From positions 16,775,001 through 16,839,000 of the forward strand of contig OY540817.1 in the NCBI GenBank assembly GCA_961205875.1: a stretch of DNA of 64,000 bases. The letters run 5' to 3'. Within the stretch, counting starts at the first letter, position 1; each line of letters opens with the position of its first letter. The notes under the pieces are model-generated. The model did not search any database. It was given only the letters and a program-made list of their open reading frames with translations, and was not told the origin of the DNA. Source of the stretch: Sialis fuliginosa (lineage: Eukaryota > Arthropoda > Insecta > Megaloptera > Sialidae). Positions 50,026 through 61,917 of this stretch are shown in pieces. A program made the position numbers and the translations under genes.

Positions 50026-50720
50026 CAGGGCCGGCCGAACGGCCAGGCGACCCAGGCGACAGCCTGGGGCGCTAATTTCGTGGGGGCGCCAATTATTTTA
50101 AACTTTTTTTCTATGTTCTGTTCTAGGGCGCCAAATTTAAGCTATATATATTTTTTGAATAATAGTTTTGATTTTTTCTGCAAAATAATTCATTTTACTT
50201 AATAAAATGCTTAATATCAAAAATAAATTATTTATTAAACATTTTTTTACAAAACTTGAAAAGCACAGTGCCAAATCTGTGGGTGGCTTTGCTAATTCTT
50301 GTAACAATTCCGGTTAGTGTAGCTAGTGGTGAAAGAAGTTTTAGTAAATTAAAATAATTCATAAAAACTTATTTGCAATCGGCTATGATAGAAGATAGGT
50401 TGAATAATTTGGCTATTCTTTCAATTGAAAATAAGGTTGTAGCAAACCTCAATTTTGAGACAGCAATCGATAATTTTGCAGATATGAAAGCCAGGAAGAA
50501 ATCTTTTATATAATTTTAGTTATATTATATATTATTTATCAATTATATGTTATATTATATTATTATATTACACTAATGAATTAATAACAAGATAATTTTC
50601 TCACGCTTTTTTTTTTTTGTGCGGATAATTTTTAATGATCGTCACTGTGGCGGTGGAGGGGGTGGGGGGGCGTCAAAAAAAATCTCGCCTGGGGCGCCAG
50701 AATCGCAAAGGCCGGCTCTG
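50026..50720 (+). repeat. hAT module B (right direct repeat, both termini intact)
   Basis: It is the same sequence as module A but continues through GGCCGGCTCTG, so on its own it has both hAT termini. Its immediate flanks (AAAAAAAAAA left, ATTGAAAT right) do not form a duplication, which argues that it did not insert independently at this spot. Confidence 0.85.
50271..50513 (+). pseudogene. hAT transposase C-terminal relic (module B)
   Basis: Same relic as at 46299-46541, 3,972 bp downstream, with the same in-frame stop after ERSFSKLK. Sharing the identical lesion shows that A and B are copies of one already-broken module. Confidence 0.8.
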
Positions 50721-51944
50721 ATTGAAATCTCTAAACGCGTTCTCTACGTACAATTTTGACATAAATAATAATCATTAGATATCATACATGGTGATTACAT
50801 TAATTAATTGTATTGAACTTATTATTATAAGTTAATAATAATGATAATTTATCATATTTTATATTGTATATACGTACATGTACAGTATACACACTATTTT
50901 ACCAAATAAAGCTTTTTTGTGTGTCAATAATAATGAAGTTTTATTTTATTAATGTGAAAAAATTGTGAGCGTCTATCAAATATGACAGATTGTTCAACAC
51001 AAAAAAATATGATTGATCAAATATTGCTTCATCTCATGTCAAAGATATGGATTTCATCTATGTACATCTATACATAAATTCATTTTTTTCTAAAATATCA
51101 AAATGTTGGTACATTATATTTTGTTATTTTTATCTAAATAAATTAATAAATTATAATCAATTAGTAATACAAACATTAAACTGTAATTTTACACGGTATT
51201 TAAAATTGCGTTTTCTTTTAATTTATTTGAGTTCTTTTAAATTCACTTTTTAAAAGAGAGTGACACAAATTAAAAAAGTAATTTCAATTCATTGTAATAT
51301 TTCCATTTTTCCTTTTTGTTAGAATTTATATTACTGCAAATAATTAAAGAAAAGAAACAAAAAAACAGTCGACTGTCAAATATTTAAAAGAGTATCTGAC
51401 AGTAATTAGAAAACAGAAATAGGTAATAATATGAATTTCTGTTTAGGAGTTGAAAAACAAACATCTGAAACTTTAATAACGAACAAGATCTAGGAAAAAA
51501 CAAACATTTCTTACATTTGTCTGTTTTAAAAATGTATTTAAAACTTGTTTTTTAATTTTGTTCATTTATTTTATTTTACATTAAAATAGGGTAAGGGGTA
51601 TTATACTTAAGAAGTCTAAAATCAATACATTATTCTCTATGTCTATTATATAACTGAAAAAAATTTAATAATCTTTATAATTTATATAAAATAAACGTAT
51701 TAATATTAATATGAGTTAAAAGTTTTTTTCCACTTCAAAATTTAATAATTTATACGCGCTTGGAAGTTAGGTCAGGTAAGAGATTTCAGTCATAAAACCC
51801 ATGAAGAAGAAGGTAATACAGATATCTGTTATGATAATCGATAAAACAGGTCACTCGTACAGATATCACACACCCATTTTGTTTTTATCTAATCAATTTT
51901 TCAGGATTCAAAGTAGTCTATGTCTTTCCTCAGGATGCAAACTA

Positions 51945-52035
51945 TCTCCCTGCCAACTTTCATCAAAATCGGTTCAGTAGTTTAGCCGTGAAAATGTAGC
52001 AAACAGACAGACACACTTTCGCATTTATAATATTA
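51945..52035 (+). repeat. Non-LTR retrotransposon 3'-tail-like repeat
   Basis: CCTGCCAACTTTCATCAAAA, TCGGTTCAGTAGTTTAGCCG, AAACAGACAGACACACTTTC and GCATTTATAATATTATA form the tail module common in lepidopteran-type LINE/SINE copies. The body of the element is missing. Confidence 0.6.
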
Positions 52036-52864
52036 TATTATTCATTATTATTTATTTGTTTATATTTGAAATTAAAGTCACGAAAATATATACTATCATT
52101 GTAACTGAAATAGTCCTTCTAAAAATAAACGTCAACTCAGCTAATAAAAAAAAACCTGTACAATAAACATACATACGTGTATCAAAAAAAGATAAAAGAC
52201 CTTTAATAATGAACAAGATCACGAAGCAGCCATGCATTTTAGAACGTGTATTGTGCTGTTCTTTTTTTGTCGATTGAAGCGAGTGACATCTTATATTGAA
52301 ATTCCAACAAAACAGAGCGAAGGGTCGGAGAATTACAAAATCACCCAGCCTCGGTTGTTGGGAATTAGTTTGCGTTGTATCGACACTAGATGATACCGAG
52401 ACGTTTGTCCTGTCACAGCTTCTGACATTCGCTCTATTTGTGCAAACAGGGATGATGAAATTGAAATCATACTCGAATTACATATCTTTTATTTCTTTGA
52501 AGAATATTCTTTTTTTAATACTGCAGAATGGTTTTACTGAAAGTTCTATTAGTGTCTATATGGCGTTAGATTGGGGATGGGGGTCATATTGAAATGTTTG
52601 ATAACATTCTCTATAAAATAAAAACAAAATATTGTTGGACGATTAACCCAAATTTATTATAATGTTAACTTTATGCTGAACTAGTTTTTAAAAAGTATTA
52701 TTTAGAACACAAGGAATGGAGGAGAGCGTAAAATGTATATTGTCTACATAGAGTTACGTGGGAAAGTTTTTTTTTTTTTCAATTCAATTAATTAATTAAT
52801 ATTTACAAGCGAAAACGTGGAAATGCGTTTAATTTTTCTATTGTTTTTTATAGTATTTTATAGT

Positions 52865-53095
52865 TTTTCACTTATTAAAACTGGTTAAAGGTTTTGATTT
52901 GTACTTGTATCACATAGATCTAATCGAGATCTATATTTTGAAATCAATCCCCGCGTGGTAGCTCCTCTGAGTGTCGAAATATACTGATTATTAATTTACG
53001 CTAGCGCGCAAACTGATCTCAGCGCGTTACATCAAGTTTCTGAAATGCCCACCCAGTATCTGGCGTAAAACAATAGACGTTATTCACGTCAAAAT
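52865..53095. repeat. Dispersed ~230-bp repeat, partner of 11990-12240
   Basis: ATTAAAACTGGTTAAAGGTT, CATAGATCTAATCGAGATCT, CCCGCGTGGTAGCTCCTCTG and GCGTTACATCAAGTTTCTGA lie in the same order and strand as in the TRMT9B intron copy. Confidence 0.65.
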
Positions 53096-53737
53096 CTAGA
53101 AAAAGGTGTGATATGGTTTATGTATCTTATCGCAGCAAATGCTGCAAAATAAAATAAATTTAAAAAATAATATACAATGCAAAAGTCATAAAAACATATG
53201 AACCTATATAACGTTACCAAAATTATGTTCTTAATAATAATATTCGTTTTAAGATAAGGAACATTTATTAAAATCCGCAAGCGGAAAACCATACACATGT
53301 GTTTAGCAAGAGTCTAATTGCGCAGAGCAACCTTACATTATTAGCATTGCTCCCCCGCCCCTGAGAGAAGACGCGCGTTCAACGTCTATTAGTGCTTTTA
53401 ATTTCAAACGAAGAAAAATACTTTCTCTTTCAGGATTTCGCAGATATGTGATTAATTTCAAATTATTTATATTTCTTACTACATCCTAGGTTCGAGTCCT
53501 CTGCATTTTAAAAGTAATTTTAATTTTAAGTGTATGGATAGTATGTATATTTTTAATATTTATAAAATAACTCGACTATATTACAATGTCGTAATTCAAC
53601 ATTACATTTCTAGTCATGTCGACTAACATTTCGCCAACACTTTCAAGGGCCTTTAAAAAAATTAACTTTATAGACGAAACATTGACAAAGATTAAGACCA
53701 AAACAAGCTCAGTGTGGAAGCCTTAATTTTGGACACC

Positions 53738-53905
53738 CTAGAGCTTGTCAGCCCTGGTCGATGCATTTCTCTGTGCAGCTAAAATTAGGGCACGGCGGCG
53801 GCGCGCGTTTGTTGTGGCGACGTCGGGAGGGAGGAGGGGTTCGCTTAGGGCGAGGCGTCGGCGGGTGAGACGCACCCTGCAACGTCGCCACGCGCTTGTA
53901 GCCAT
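53738..53905 (-). CDS. CpG-rich 55-codon ORF with ideal Kozak start, possible first exon
   Basis: On the minus strand GCCGCCATGG gives a textbook start context in a CpG-rich patch (about 53745-53910) surrounded by AT-rich DNA. The frame codes MATSAWRRCRVRLTRRRLAL, then SEPLLPPDVATTNARRRRAL and ILAAQRNASTRADKL before TAG. It is arginine-rich with no recognised domain. A GTGCGT donor-like site after codon 10 could end a short first exon. The patch may instead be the leader of a retroelement. It lies upstream of the orphan terminal exon at 38.2 kb on the same strand; a link is speculative. Confidence 0.3.
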   Translation of the reverse strand: MATSAWRRCRVRLTRRRLALSEPLLPPDVATTNARRRRALILAAQRNASTRADKL

Positions 53906-54176
53906 GGCGGCAGCTTCTTACACACACGCACACACATACATTTAGATACGTGTATAGTGATAACAACGATAAAAATACAAAAGGAAAATGATTATGTTAT
54001 CAAAGCTGTATACGTAGTAAGAAGGTGCAAATATATTTTTCAAAGGTGTTTAACAATTTTATGTTCGTTGAAAAGTACTTCACTTATAAAATATTCTGAT
54101 AAAATTCATTCACACACTCAACTATTATTATTCCATATATTATAAAGAAACGTGAACAAATATATATATGTATATA

Positions 54177-55301
54177 CTAGGGTGCTTTTTTTTTGCGACT
54201 ATTTTTTTTTCACTCCCACCTCAAAATTTTCTTGGAAATACCTCAAAAAAAATTCCCTGAAAATTTGAGCCCTTAATATTAATATTAAGTACTCGCTTTC
54301 AGCGTTTAAAGATTTCCCATTGAAAATACACGTAAACTTGAACTTTTTTTTTTTACTTTTTATAGCTCAGAGGAATTTTATCCTATTTGAACGTTTGAAA
54401 AACCAAATTACGCAGAATTAAATGTTCTATAAAAGTATTTATTGCAACGAAACTGTAACTTACAAGGGTGAGACAGTACAGGTGATTAAAGTCAAATTTT
54501 TCATGAATTTCTTGTTTTTTCATTGTTATTTCATAAATGGCTGAAAATACAGAAAAAGTTTAAATAAAAAAGTTGTAGCAAATTCAATTTTCTTCAAAAA
54601 AGATCCTGAGCATCAAATCTCTATTATTGATATTTTTCAAGATAATAAGCTTTTTGTTTTTTATGATTTACGATTTTCATGAATTCGCGACTCTAATTAT
54701 TAAAAACAATTTTTTTTAAAAGTTATTATCTACTTTTTCAAAGTCAAGAAGAAAAGAAGAGGTAAATAACCTCAAATAGATGTTCTTTATGTTCATGAAA
54801 ATCGTAAATCATAAAAAACAAAAAGCTTATTATCTTGAAAAATATCAATAATAGAGATTTGATGCTCAGGATCTTTTTTGAAGAAAATTGAATTTGCTAC
54901 AACTTTTTTATTTAAACTTTTTCTGTATTTTCAGCCATTTATGAAATAACAATGAAAAAACAAGAAATTCATGAAAAATTTGACTTTAATCACCTGTACT
55001 GTCTCACCCTTGTAAGTTACAGTTTCATTGCAATAAATACTTTTATAGAACATTTAATTCTGCGTAATTTGGTTTTTCAAACGTTCAAATAGGATAAAAT
55101 TCCTCTGAGCTATAAAAAGTAAAAAAAAAAAAGTTCAAGTTTACGTGTATTTTCAATGGGAAATCTTTAAACGCTGAAAGCGAGTACTTAATATTAATAT
55201 TAAGGGCTCAAATTTTCAGGGAATTTTTTTTGAGGTATTTCCAAGAAAATTTTGAGGTGGGAGTGAAAAAAAAAAATAGTCGCAAAAAAAAAGCACCCTA
55301 G
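54177..55301. mobile_element. 1,125-bp foldback element with near-identical ~0.5-kb arms
   Basis: The arms at 54177-54683 and 54792-55301 are reverse complements, separated by a ~108-bp loop. The ends are CTAGGGTGC and GCACCCTAG. Along ~507 bp I see only a substitution in GCAACGAAACTG/GCAATGAAACTG and length changes in T runs, so the arms are about 99% identical by eye. TATATA lies outside both ends; because the flank is a TA run, TA and TATATA duplications cannot be told apart. No transposase. A transcript across it would form a long perfect hairpin. Confidence 0.9.
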
Positions 55302-58300
55302 TATATACATACAAATGGAATTTGCATACATTCGTAAAAGTAAAACCTGAAATCTACTTCTGATATACTTACATTTGTTACCAGAGCACATTGATTCCAT
55401 TCTGTTGTATGTGTGTGAGAGGGGTGGAGGGGGGGGGGGGTAAATGGAGCAGGCGAACATAGAGCGTACAGGATAATATGTGTAGGTAGTAGGTAGTATA
55501 GGTAGCTACTGAATAAAGATTGCTCTCTGTGTAAACACATATAAAATACGATCTGACACTTTGAATATCACAATAAATTTTATTTATCTAATATATTAAC
55601 TTCTGGGAATTCCTTGAACAATAATCTAACTTAAATGTTAATTTTATTTTTTTAAATCAAACCCACAGTGGTAATTGTATTTTTAATTTTGTCCCCTTCC
55701 TTAAATCATCCAAAAGTTACATATAATTAATTTACAATTTTATATAGGGTAAGTGGAGGGAAATGGGTGTGAGAGGTAATTGGGTAGTATTTTTTTTTTT
55801 AGAAATTTTCACATTTACCTGATATGCACTTTAGAGCTGTAACAAATGCATGAATTAATGTATTGGTTATAATATAATAATAATTTAATAATTTTTTTAT
55901 CGACATAACTTTTTTTTATTTGAAACGTGTTTTTCACTTCTCCGACTTTACAAAAACATTTAAAAAATGAGTTTGATTTTTCTAAATTAAATAACATTTT
56001 ATTGTAGTACATACTTGTTAATACCCTTACTTTTTTACATATACCTATAGTATGATGGCGGGGGGTGGGGTAAAAAATTTCCAATACAATTTATTTAATG
56101 CTCAAAATATATAAAATATATTACAATTCAAGATTGGCAGTACAAAAAAAACACAGTAACTTTTATTTTTTAACAAATTATATGTATTTTTAAAACGTAC
56201 TCTGAACCATTTGTAACTTAATCTGGGTCCCTCCATTAACAGACAAACATTTATAATTCGATACGAAGTGAACGGACGAAAGAAAACCTACCAAAACACT
56301 GCCTCGCTATTTGGGGCATTATACACAAAAAACAATTCTGTTGAGTTTGCAGTAATAGTTGTTGTCTTTATGATATTGAATAGGTTTCATTCTGTCTAAA
56401 TGGATATAAATAACATAGTCCGGTGATATATTTCAGGGCCTGGAAAGGTATTATTATTATTTTCCGGTAAACATAATCCGGATGTTTTTATTCTTATTCT
56501 TAGAACAGGTTGTTCAAATACTGTGTTTTATATACGAACCTATTGCTATCGGAAATAAAGAAGAATGTCTATTTGTACAAATATTTTAAGTTCTTTTTTG
56601 CAGATAAATTTTGTGAACCCATTTACATATATTAACTAGACGTGTACCGGAATTCCGGCCGGAACTCACTATATAGAATTAAATTGAATATTTTTATCAC
56701 TACTTTTATATTATTATAATTTTTATATTATATTATTATTGACAGCTAATTTATGTAAATATAAAAAAATGTGAGTGTAAATCAAAAAACAGGTTACTAT
56801 AATTTGTAAAAGAGAAAAATGCAAAGTGTAGAGCATTATTTATTTATTTTTCTTAAAATAACCCCTGCGATACGTCCTGTGGTTTATTATACATACATTA
56901 TTATATGTAGGTACATCAACGTTTTTATATATTTATAGATTATATTCGTTGTATTAATATTTATGAACAAGAACAGTTATTTATTTATTTATAAACTTAA
57001 TCAATGAATGCTTCAGAAATAAGTAATTAGTTTGCAAGAAATAAGATTCTTTAATTAATCTTGCAAAGTTTGGAAAATACGCATTTAGTAGAAGTTATAA
57101 ATCAAAATTTATTATCCGTGTTGTTGTAAATAAATCTACAAAGTAGATATTTATATTTGTACGCTCGTTCATCTTGTGGATTAAAAAATAAAACATCAAT
57201 CAAACTATGTATACCTTGTTCGGGCCAATTTTATAATATACGTAATAAGAATAACAAAATGTTAAAATATATTTCTTCTCGTATAATCTATGTATTCATT
57301 TTAAATACCTACTTTCTTATACTATAATAAATTGTTATGACTAAAAATAATATCTGTACTTTAGTATTTTTAGATATATAAAGATACCTAAGCAAACCTA
57401 TTTGAAAGTAGATAGATACATATATATTTTTGTCCTTAATTATGATCAATAACTAACTTATATTACTAGTTAAATAAGCAAAATCAAAAGTTAAACAGAA
57501 AACAGAAGAAAGTATAACTAACTATACAGAGATATTTATATTTCTACGCTCATTTATCTTCAGGGCGAAAAAAATAAAACATCAATCACGCTACAACTTT
57601 TATTATGTGTTTTTTTTATTTTTAGGAAAAACCGTCGTGTTTTGTTATTATGTTTTAGCTTGTGTCAAACCCCCACGCGAAGAACAACAAATGATGTATT
57701 GAATAATGAACTAACGTGGCTATTTATTTACTATAATGGACAATGAATAAATAAAATAATACATAAATAATAGACCTATTTATATTATATTTATTATTGA
57801 TAATATAACACTGATGAGCAATTTTATTTTATAATATAAAAAAAACATCTTTATATTTTCATCTCGAATATTCGTTCACGTTAATGAATTATTTGCATAA
57901 AATCGATACGTTTTGAATTACACCAAAGGTTATTTACAAAAAAGGTAAGTAAAGAAAACAAAGTAAATACTTAATGAATAAAGAAAACACGCTCATTATT
58001 TTTTATTCATATGTATGTACAATACAAGAAGTTAATAAACGTACATGTTTTTATTTATTTTTTACCTCCAGAAACAATAAATTTGATTCTTATGTGTAAT
58101 TTGTTTTTGAAGCCATATCTAAAACATTGTTTAATTATCTTTCTTTAAGTAACTTTTTTTTAAATATAGAATATATAAAAAATATCGGTATGGAGAATCA
58201 TATACTTTAATATCTTTTTAAATAATTTTTAATACATGAAAAATTTCAATGGGATTTGTCAGAAATAAAACTCACTTTTGTATTATAAATATTAGCTAAA

Positions 58301-58389
58301 TATGTATAAACAATGTTAATTTTTAAAAAATCCATTGATAGCTGCTAAGTGCTAACTAACAAATCCTTATTCAGCAACCCAGAAAACCT
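55302..58389. other. AT-rich non-coding stretch with a local duplication
   Basis: No gene is visible. A run of twelve G occurs at 55429-55440. A ~75-bp segment (GATATTTATATTT-TACGCTC, AAAATAAAACATCAATCA) occurs at about 57120-57210 and again at 57530-57600, with divergence. Confidence 0.4.
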
Positions 58390-58683
58390 TTAATAAGGTA
58401 TTAGCTGAGATACTAACTGATCGACTTATTTGTTAATTTATCAATTTTAATTTGTTAATAATAGGGGAAGGAGGTCTCGACGGTTTTAGGGCATTTGATA
58501 GTCTTAAAGTTAATGATGTAAGCTATATTTTTTTTAAAGTTGGGATCTGTAGGATCGCGCCAAGCTGAGATATTAACTATTCAATTTATTCGTTAGTTTA
58601 TCAATTTCATTTGTTAATAAGAGGGAGAGAGGGCAGAAAAATAAATCTCGCCCAGGGCGCCAGATTTGCTAAGTCCGGCTCTG
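58390..58683 (-). mobile_element. Decayed relative of the composite hAT/satellite element
   Basis: Read on the minus strand it begins CAGAGCCGGACTTAGCAAAT, a hAT-type end, then TCTGGCGCCCTGGGCGAGAT. About two degenerate copies of the 184-bp satellite unit follow: GTTAATATCTCAGCTTGGCG with CGATC after it, then AATTTAGCTTACAT-like, AGACC, CTCCTTCCCCT and GTTAGTATCTCAGCT. Spacing between the copies is about 165-170 bp. So the satellite also occurs beside a hAT terminus outside the big array. The other end of this element was not found. Confidence 0.65.
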
Positions 58684-59762
58684 AGTTTAACTTGTTAGAT
58701 TAACAATACATATTATTAACGTGTTTATAAAAATGGTTAATTTGTAACCATGTCAATATTTACATATTCGATTATATTTTTTGGCAAATCTACAAGAAAG
58801 CAACAAAAAGATGTAGAATATTTTCACATGGATCATGTTGTATATGCAATAGCAATAAATCTTATAGAGAACATTCCTGTGATGTTTCACTTGAATAAAA
58901 TATGCGTACACCTAATCCACTGCTACAAATTGTGATACATGATTTTTGCGAAATTAACATCTTATCATTTGTCAGGATTATAATTGTCTTATATGACTAA
59001 GTAATAATTTCTATTAATGTAACAGGAATTATATTTTTTCGAGTGAAAAAGTTTACTATGTCAATTAGTTGGTTATGTCAAATTTTGATACATTTTAGGT
59101 CACTCAAACTAGCTACAGGTCACAAAACGTAATAAATCAACAGTAATCCTTTTGAATTTACTTCATCTACTATCAGAATAGAACCCTATTTATACTCAAT
59201 ACAATTAAATATCTAGAAATACATAGGATAAATTACAGTAAATTTTTTTTAATCCATCGATTTTGTAAATTTATTCCAAATTAATGAATAAGTAATTCCT
59301 AATATTTCCGTTCTGCCTTTCATTTGCAGTTTTATATTATACTCTTTATAGGTATTGTATTTCATTACAGAATTATGAATTTTTTGCCAATTACAATGAT
59401 TAAATGTTTATCTTAAAACTTTCATTAATTTACATCTTTAATCAAGATAAAATTTGCTAAGGTTGCATTTTTAAAAGATAAAAATACAATTAATGTATTC
59501 TGTAACCGATTCTAATCTTATATTATATTTACTTGTTAGTTAAAAAAATGTGCTTTTTATGGTTAACAATAAGCTAAGTTATTTAAATAATTATTGATAA
59601 AAATTTTGTTTGAATTCATTCCAAATATAATAATTTAGTGAATTAAAGTTTAAATGATTTAAAAGTTAACCTTTTGATTTGGAAATTAAAAAAAAAATAG
59701 TTCACTTGTTTTTCGAATACTGGTATTTTTGATGTAAGTACTTAACTCAAAATGTTCATTTA

Positions 59763-59951
59763 GGGTTGATCCAGACTATCGTGCCGGTCCCGATCCGGTC
59801 TCGCTCCAATCAAATATAAATATACAATAAACAATGAAATCATTCACACTATAGGTATCGTACCGGTCTCGGTCCAATACAGTATTAATATACTGAATAT
59901 TTGACTGGAGCGAGACCGGATCGAGACTGACATGATAGTCTGGATCGACCC
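59763..59951. mobile_element. 189-bp PIF/Harbinger-type MITE (TTA target duplication)
   Basis: The left end GGGTTGATCCAGACTATCGT and the right end, in reverse complement GGGTCGATCCAGACTATCAT, are inverted. The repeat continues through GATCCGGTCTCGCTCCA. TTA lies outside both ends (59760-59762, 59952-59954). The minus-strand open frame across it is an accident of this structure. Confidence 0.8.
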
Positions 59952-60619
59952 TTATAAAACCAGACTGGATAAAGGACATTTCAAGACCATTTCAGAGTTT
60001 CAAAGCAAAACGTTTTTATTTATCCGTCGAGTGTAATAACATCTACCAAAAATTGTGAAAGGGTTGGTTCAAAATCCAAAGATGATATTTGGTGTCAACA
60101 GCATTTGATGAGAAGAGCACTTCCTTTGTACGACACCGGATCTGTATCGGCAGCGCTGAAAAAGGACCTTCCAGTGAGCGGTTTTCAGAATAACCGTGTT
60201 TACATAATATCAGATAATCTCTGTTCCTGTACCATTAATCATACCGATATAACCCTATCTCATTTCACACTACAAATGTAGGGGTGGAAGAAAGGAAGGG
60301 GGATGCTGAAGTTTTCCAATACTATAGCAGGGATTCTCAACATGTAGCTCGTAATATTTCGGAAATCATATTAAAAAATTGTTGCGAATCAAAAATTGAT
60401 TTTATACATCTCTAGTCGTTCATAAAATAAATGATTGATTAATTTATGTAAATGTGTAGACCTTGTCTGTACAATATAATGTACATAAATTCTGAGTAAA
60501 CTAGACAACTACTGAACCGATTTCAATGATACTTTGACTATTAGAAAACTATAAAGACTGTAAATTAATAAAATAAGTTATAACGCTACACGAAGCTTAG
60601 AAGATCTACATTATAATTG

Positions 60620-61140
60620 GACGCGGGCCGTGAATTTTTCGGGTCACAGACGTGACCCGACATGAGCGTAAACGGTTTTCTAATCTTGAATCGTGAGCGT
60701 GCGTGATCATGAGTCGAATTAAAACAACCGTGCGTGAGTACATTTTTCTCGTCCCTGAGTATATTTTAAAAATATTTTTTTATAAACTTATTTGATCTTT
60801 TTTTTTAATATTTGAACTAATAATGTATAAATACAATAATGTTTTAAAACGTATTTTGACATTAAAAAATACAGTATAAAAAATAAATAGAAGCACTTTC
60901 ATATGGTCAGTATTGCCAACTCTATCAGAACACCGAAAAAAGATTTAATTATGCACTGTAGCTTTATTTTTTCATTGTTTTGTTTGCTATAACTTGTACT
61001 ACTTAATTTTCATCATTTCACAATTTTAATTTACAACAATTACAGTCAATCGTTTCACGAGCGCGATCGGGCGTGAGTAAAAAAAATAGGATTCGTGAAC
61101 ATGCGTGATCGTGAGCAAAAATTACTCACTTGCTCAGTTC
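60620..61140. repeat. Region with repeated GTGAGCGTGCGTGATC-like motifs
   Basis: CGTGAGCGTGCGTGATCATG at about 60690 and CGTGAACATGCGTGATCGTG at about 61095 are variants of one motif, with further CGTGAGTA copies between. A local inverted pair GGGTCACAGACGTGACCC is near 60640. This may be a transposon with subterminal repeats; its ends were not found. Confidence 0.35.
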
Positions 61141-61710
61141 TAATCTACATGAAGCCACGAATAAAAGTTACCTATAAATGTAGACTCGAGATATTATCAA
61201 ATAACTGGTAGGTAATCCATATAATTTACAATATGTAATAAGAATATAATACGTACCGTTATGAAAAGAGGATATATGATATTGTACCACTGCACTATCA
61301 CGTTTTATAGCACAAGGTGGTTGGGATGGGGTTGAATTGATGTACAAGTTATGTGCCATCATTATTCTGCGCAACGTTTAAACTTAACGGGATCAGGGAT
61401 CACTGTGTGTGTTAATTCGCCCAGTTAAGTGATTGTTTAATTATTAAATATGGCTTGTAGCTATTGAGAGTTATTGTTCTATATAGTTATTTTGTAATAG
61501 ATATCTATTCACAATTAGATTGCTGCATAGGTATAAATGGGAAACTTATTCATTATTTAATGTTTTACTACTTAAATTTGAGAGGGTAAAGCGAGTAAAT
61601 CTAGAATATTGATTGAGTCTTTTTAGCGATTTGAGTCAATTCGTTGTTATTGAATAGTTCAGTTAGTCCTTGAAAAAATAATTATAACCTAATAGTTCCA
61701 AAATGATATT

Positions 61711-61750
61711 CAGTCTGATGAAGACTTCTTGCAAAGTCGAAACATTTGTC
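61711..61750 (+). ncRNA. Hammerhead ribozyme-like motif, copy 3 (degenerate)
   Basis: CTGATGA (61715-61721) is followed by GACTT/AAGTC around TCTTGCA, GAAAC (61739-61743), then a helix III ACA/UGU with loop UU and the GUC triplet (61748-61750). The core boxes are intact, but I find no helix I, so it is probably a decayed copy. Confidence 0.35.
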
Positions 61751-61917
61751 TGATGAAGTTTTAATAGCTAGAAATAATACATAGACCAGAACATAATATA
61801 AAAAACATTATTGTCAAAAATATTATTGTTAATGTTGTTTTTTGACAAGCTGCGCTTGCACAAGCAAAACTAAACGTGTGTACCAAAAACATGCGGATTT
61901 GTACAAGCAAATGTCAG

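Larger units (their letters stand above)
46054..50720 (+). mobile_element. 4.67-kb composite hAT element with internal satellite array
   Basis: The outer ends CAGGGCCGGCC and GGCCGGCTCTG are inverted repeats (one mismatch in 11) inside a perfect 8-bp ATTGAAAT duplication. In order it holds: hAT module A (46054-46742), a short spacer, a twelve-unit ~184-bp array (46823-49030), a ~1-kb spacer, and hAT module B (50026-50720). A and B are near-identical direct repeats; by eye they differ mainly in a short G/A run. Module A lacks the last ~8 bp of the right terminus, and the inner edges of A and B show no shared duplication. The whole 4.67 kb therefore behaves as one insertion, or as one insertion later expanded from inside. 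Only fragments of hAT transposase remain, so it is non-autonomous. Confidence 0.85.

Noticed and set aside
46054..50720. LTR retrotransposon with ~690-bp LTRs
   Set aside because: The direct repeats lack TG...CA ends, the target duplication is 8 bp with hAT inverted termini, the repeats contain hAT transposase relics, and no gag/pol or primer-binding site is present.
52296..52592. 98-codon plus-strand open frame
   Set aside because: It has no recognised family, no clear splice context, and AT-rich composition in its second half. It may be an unusual non-coding segment but is not supportable as a gene.
53489..53499. tRNA-like B box GGTTCGAGTCC
   Set aside because: No cloverleaf can be drawn from the surrounding AT-rich sequence.
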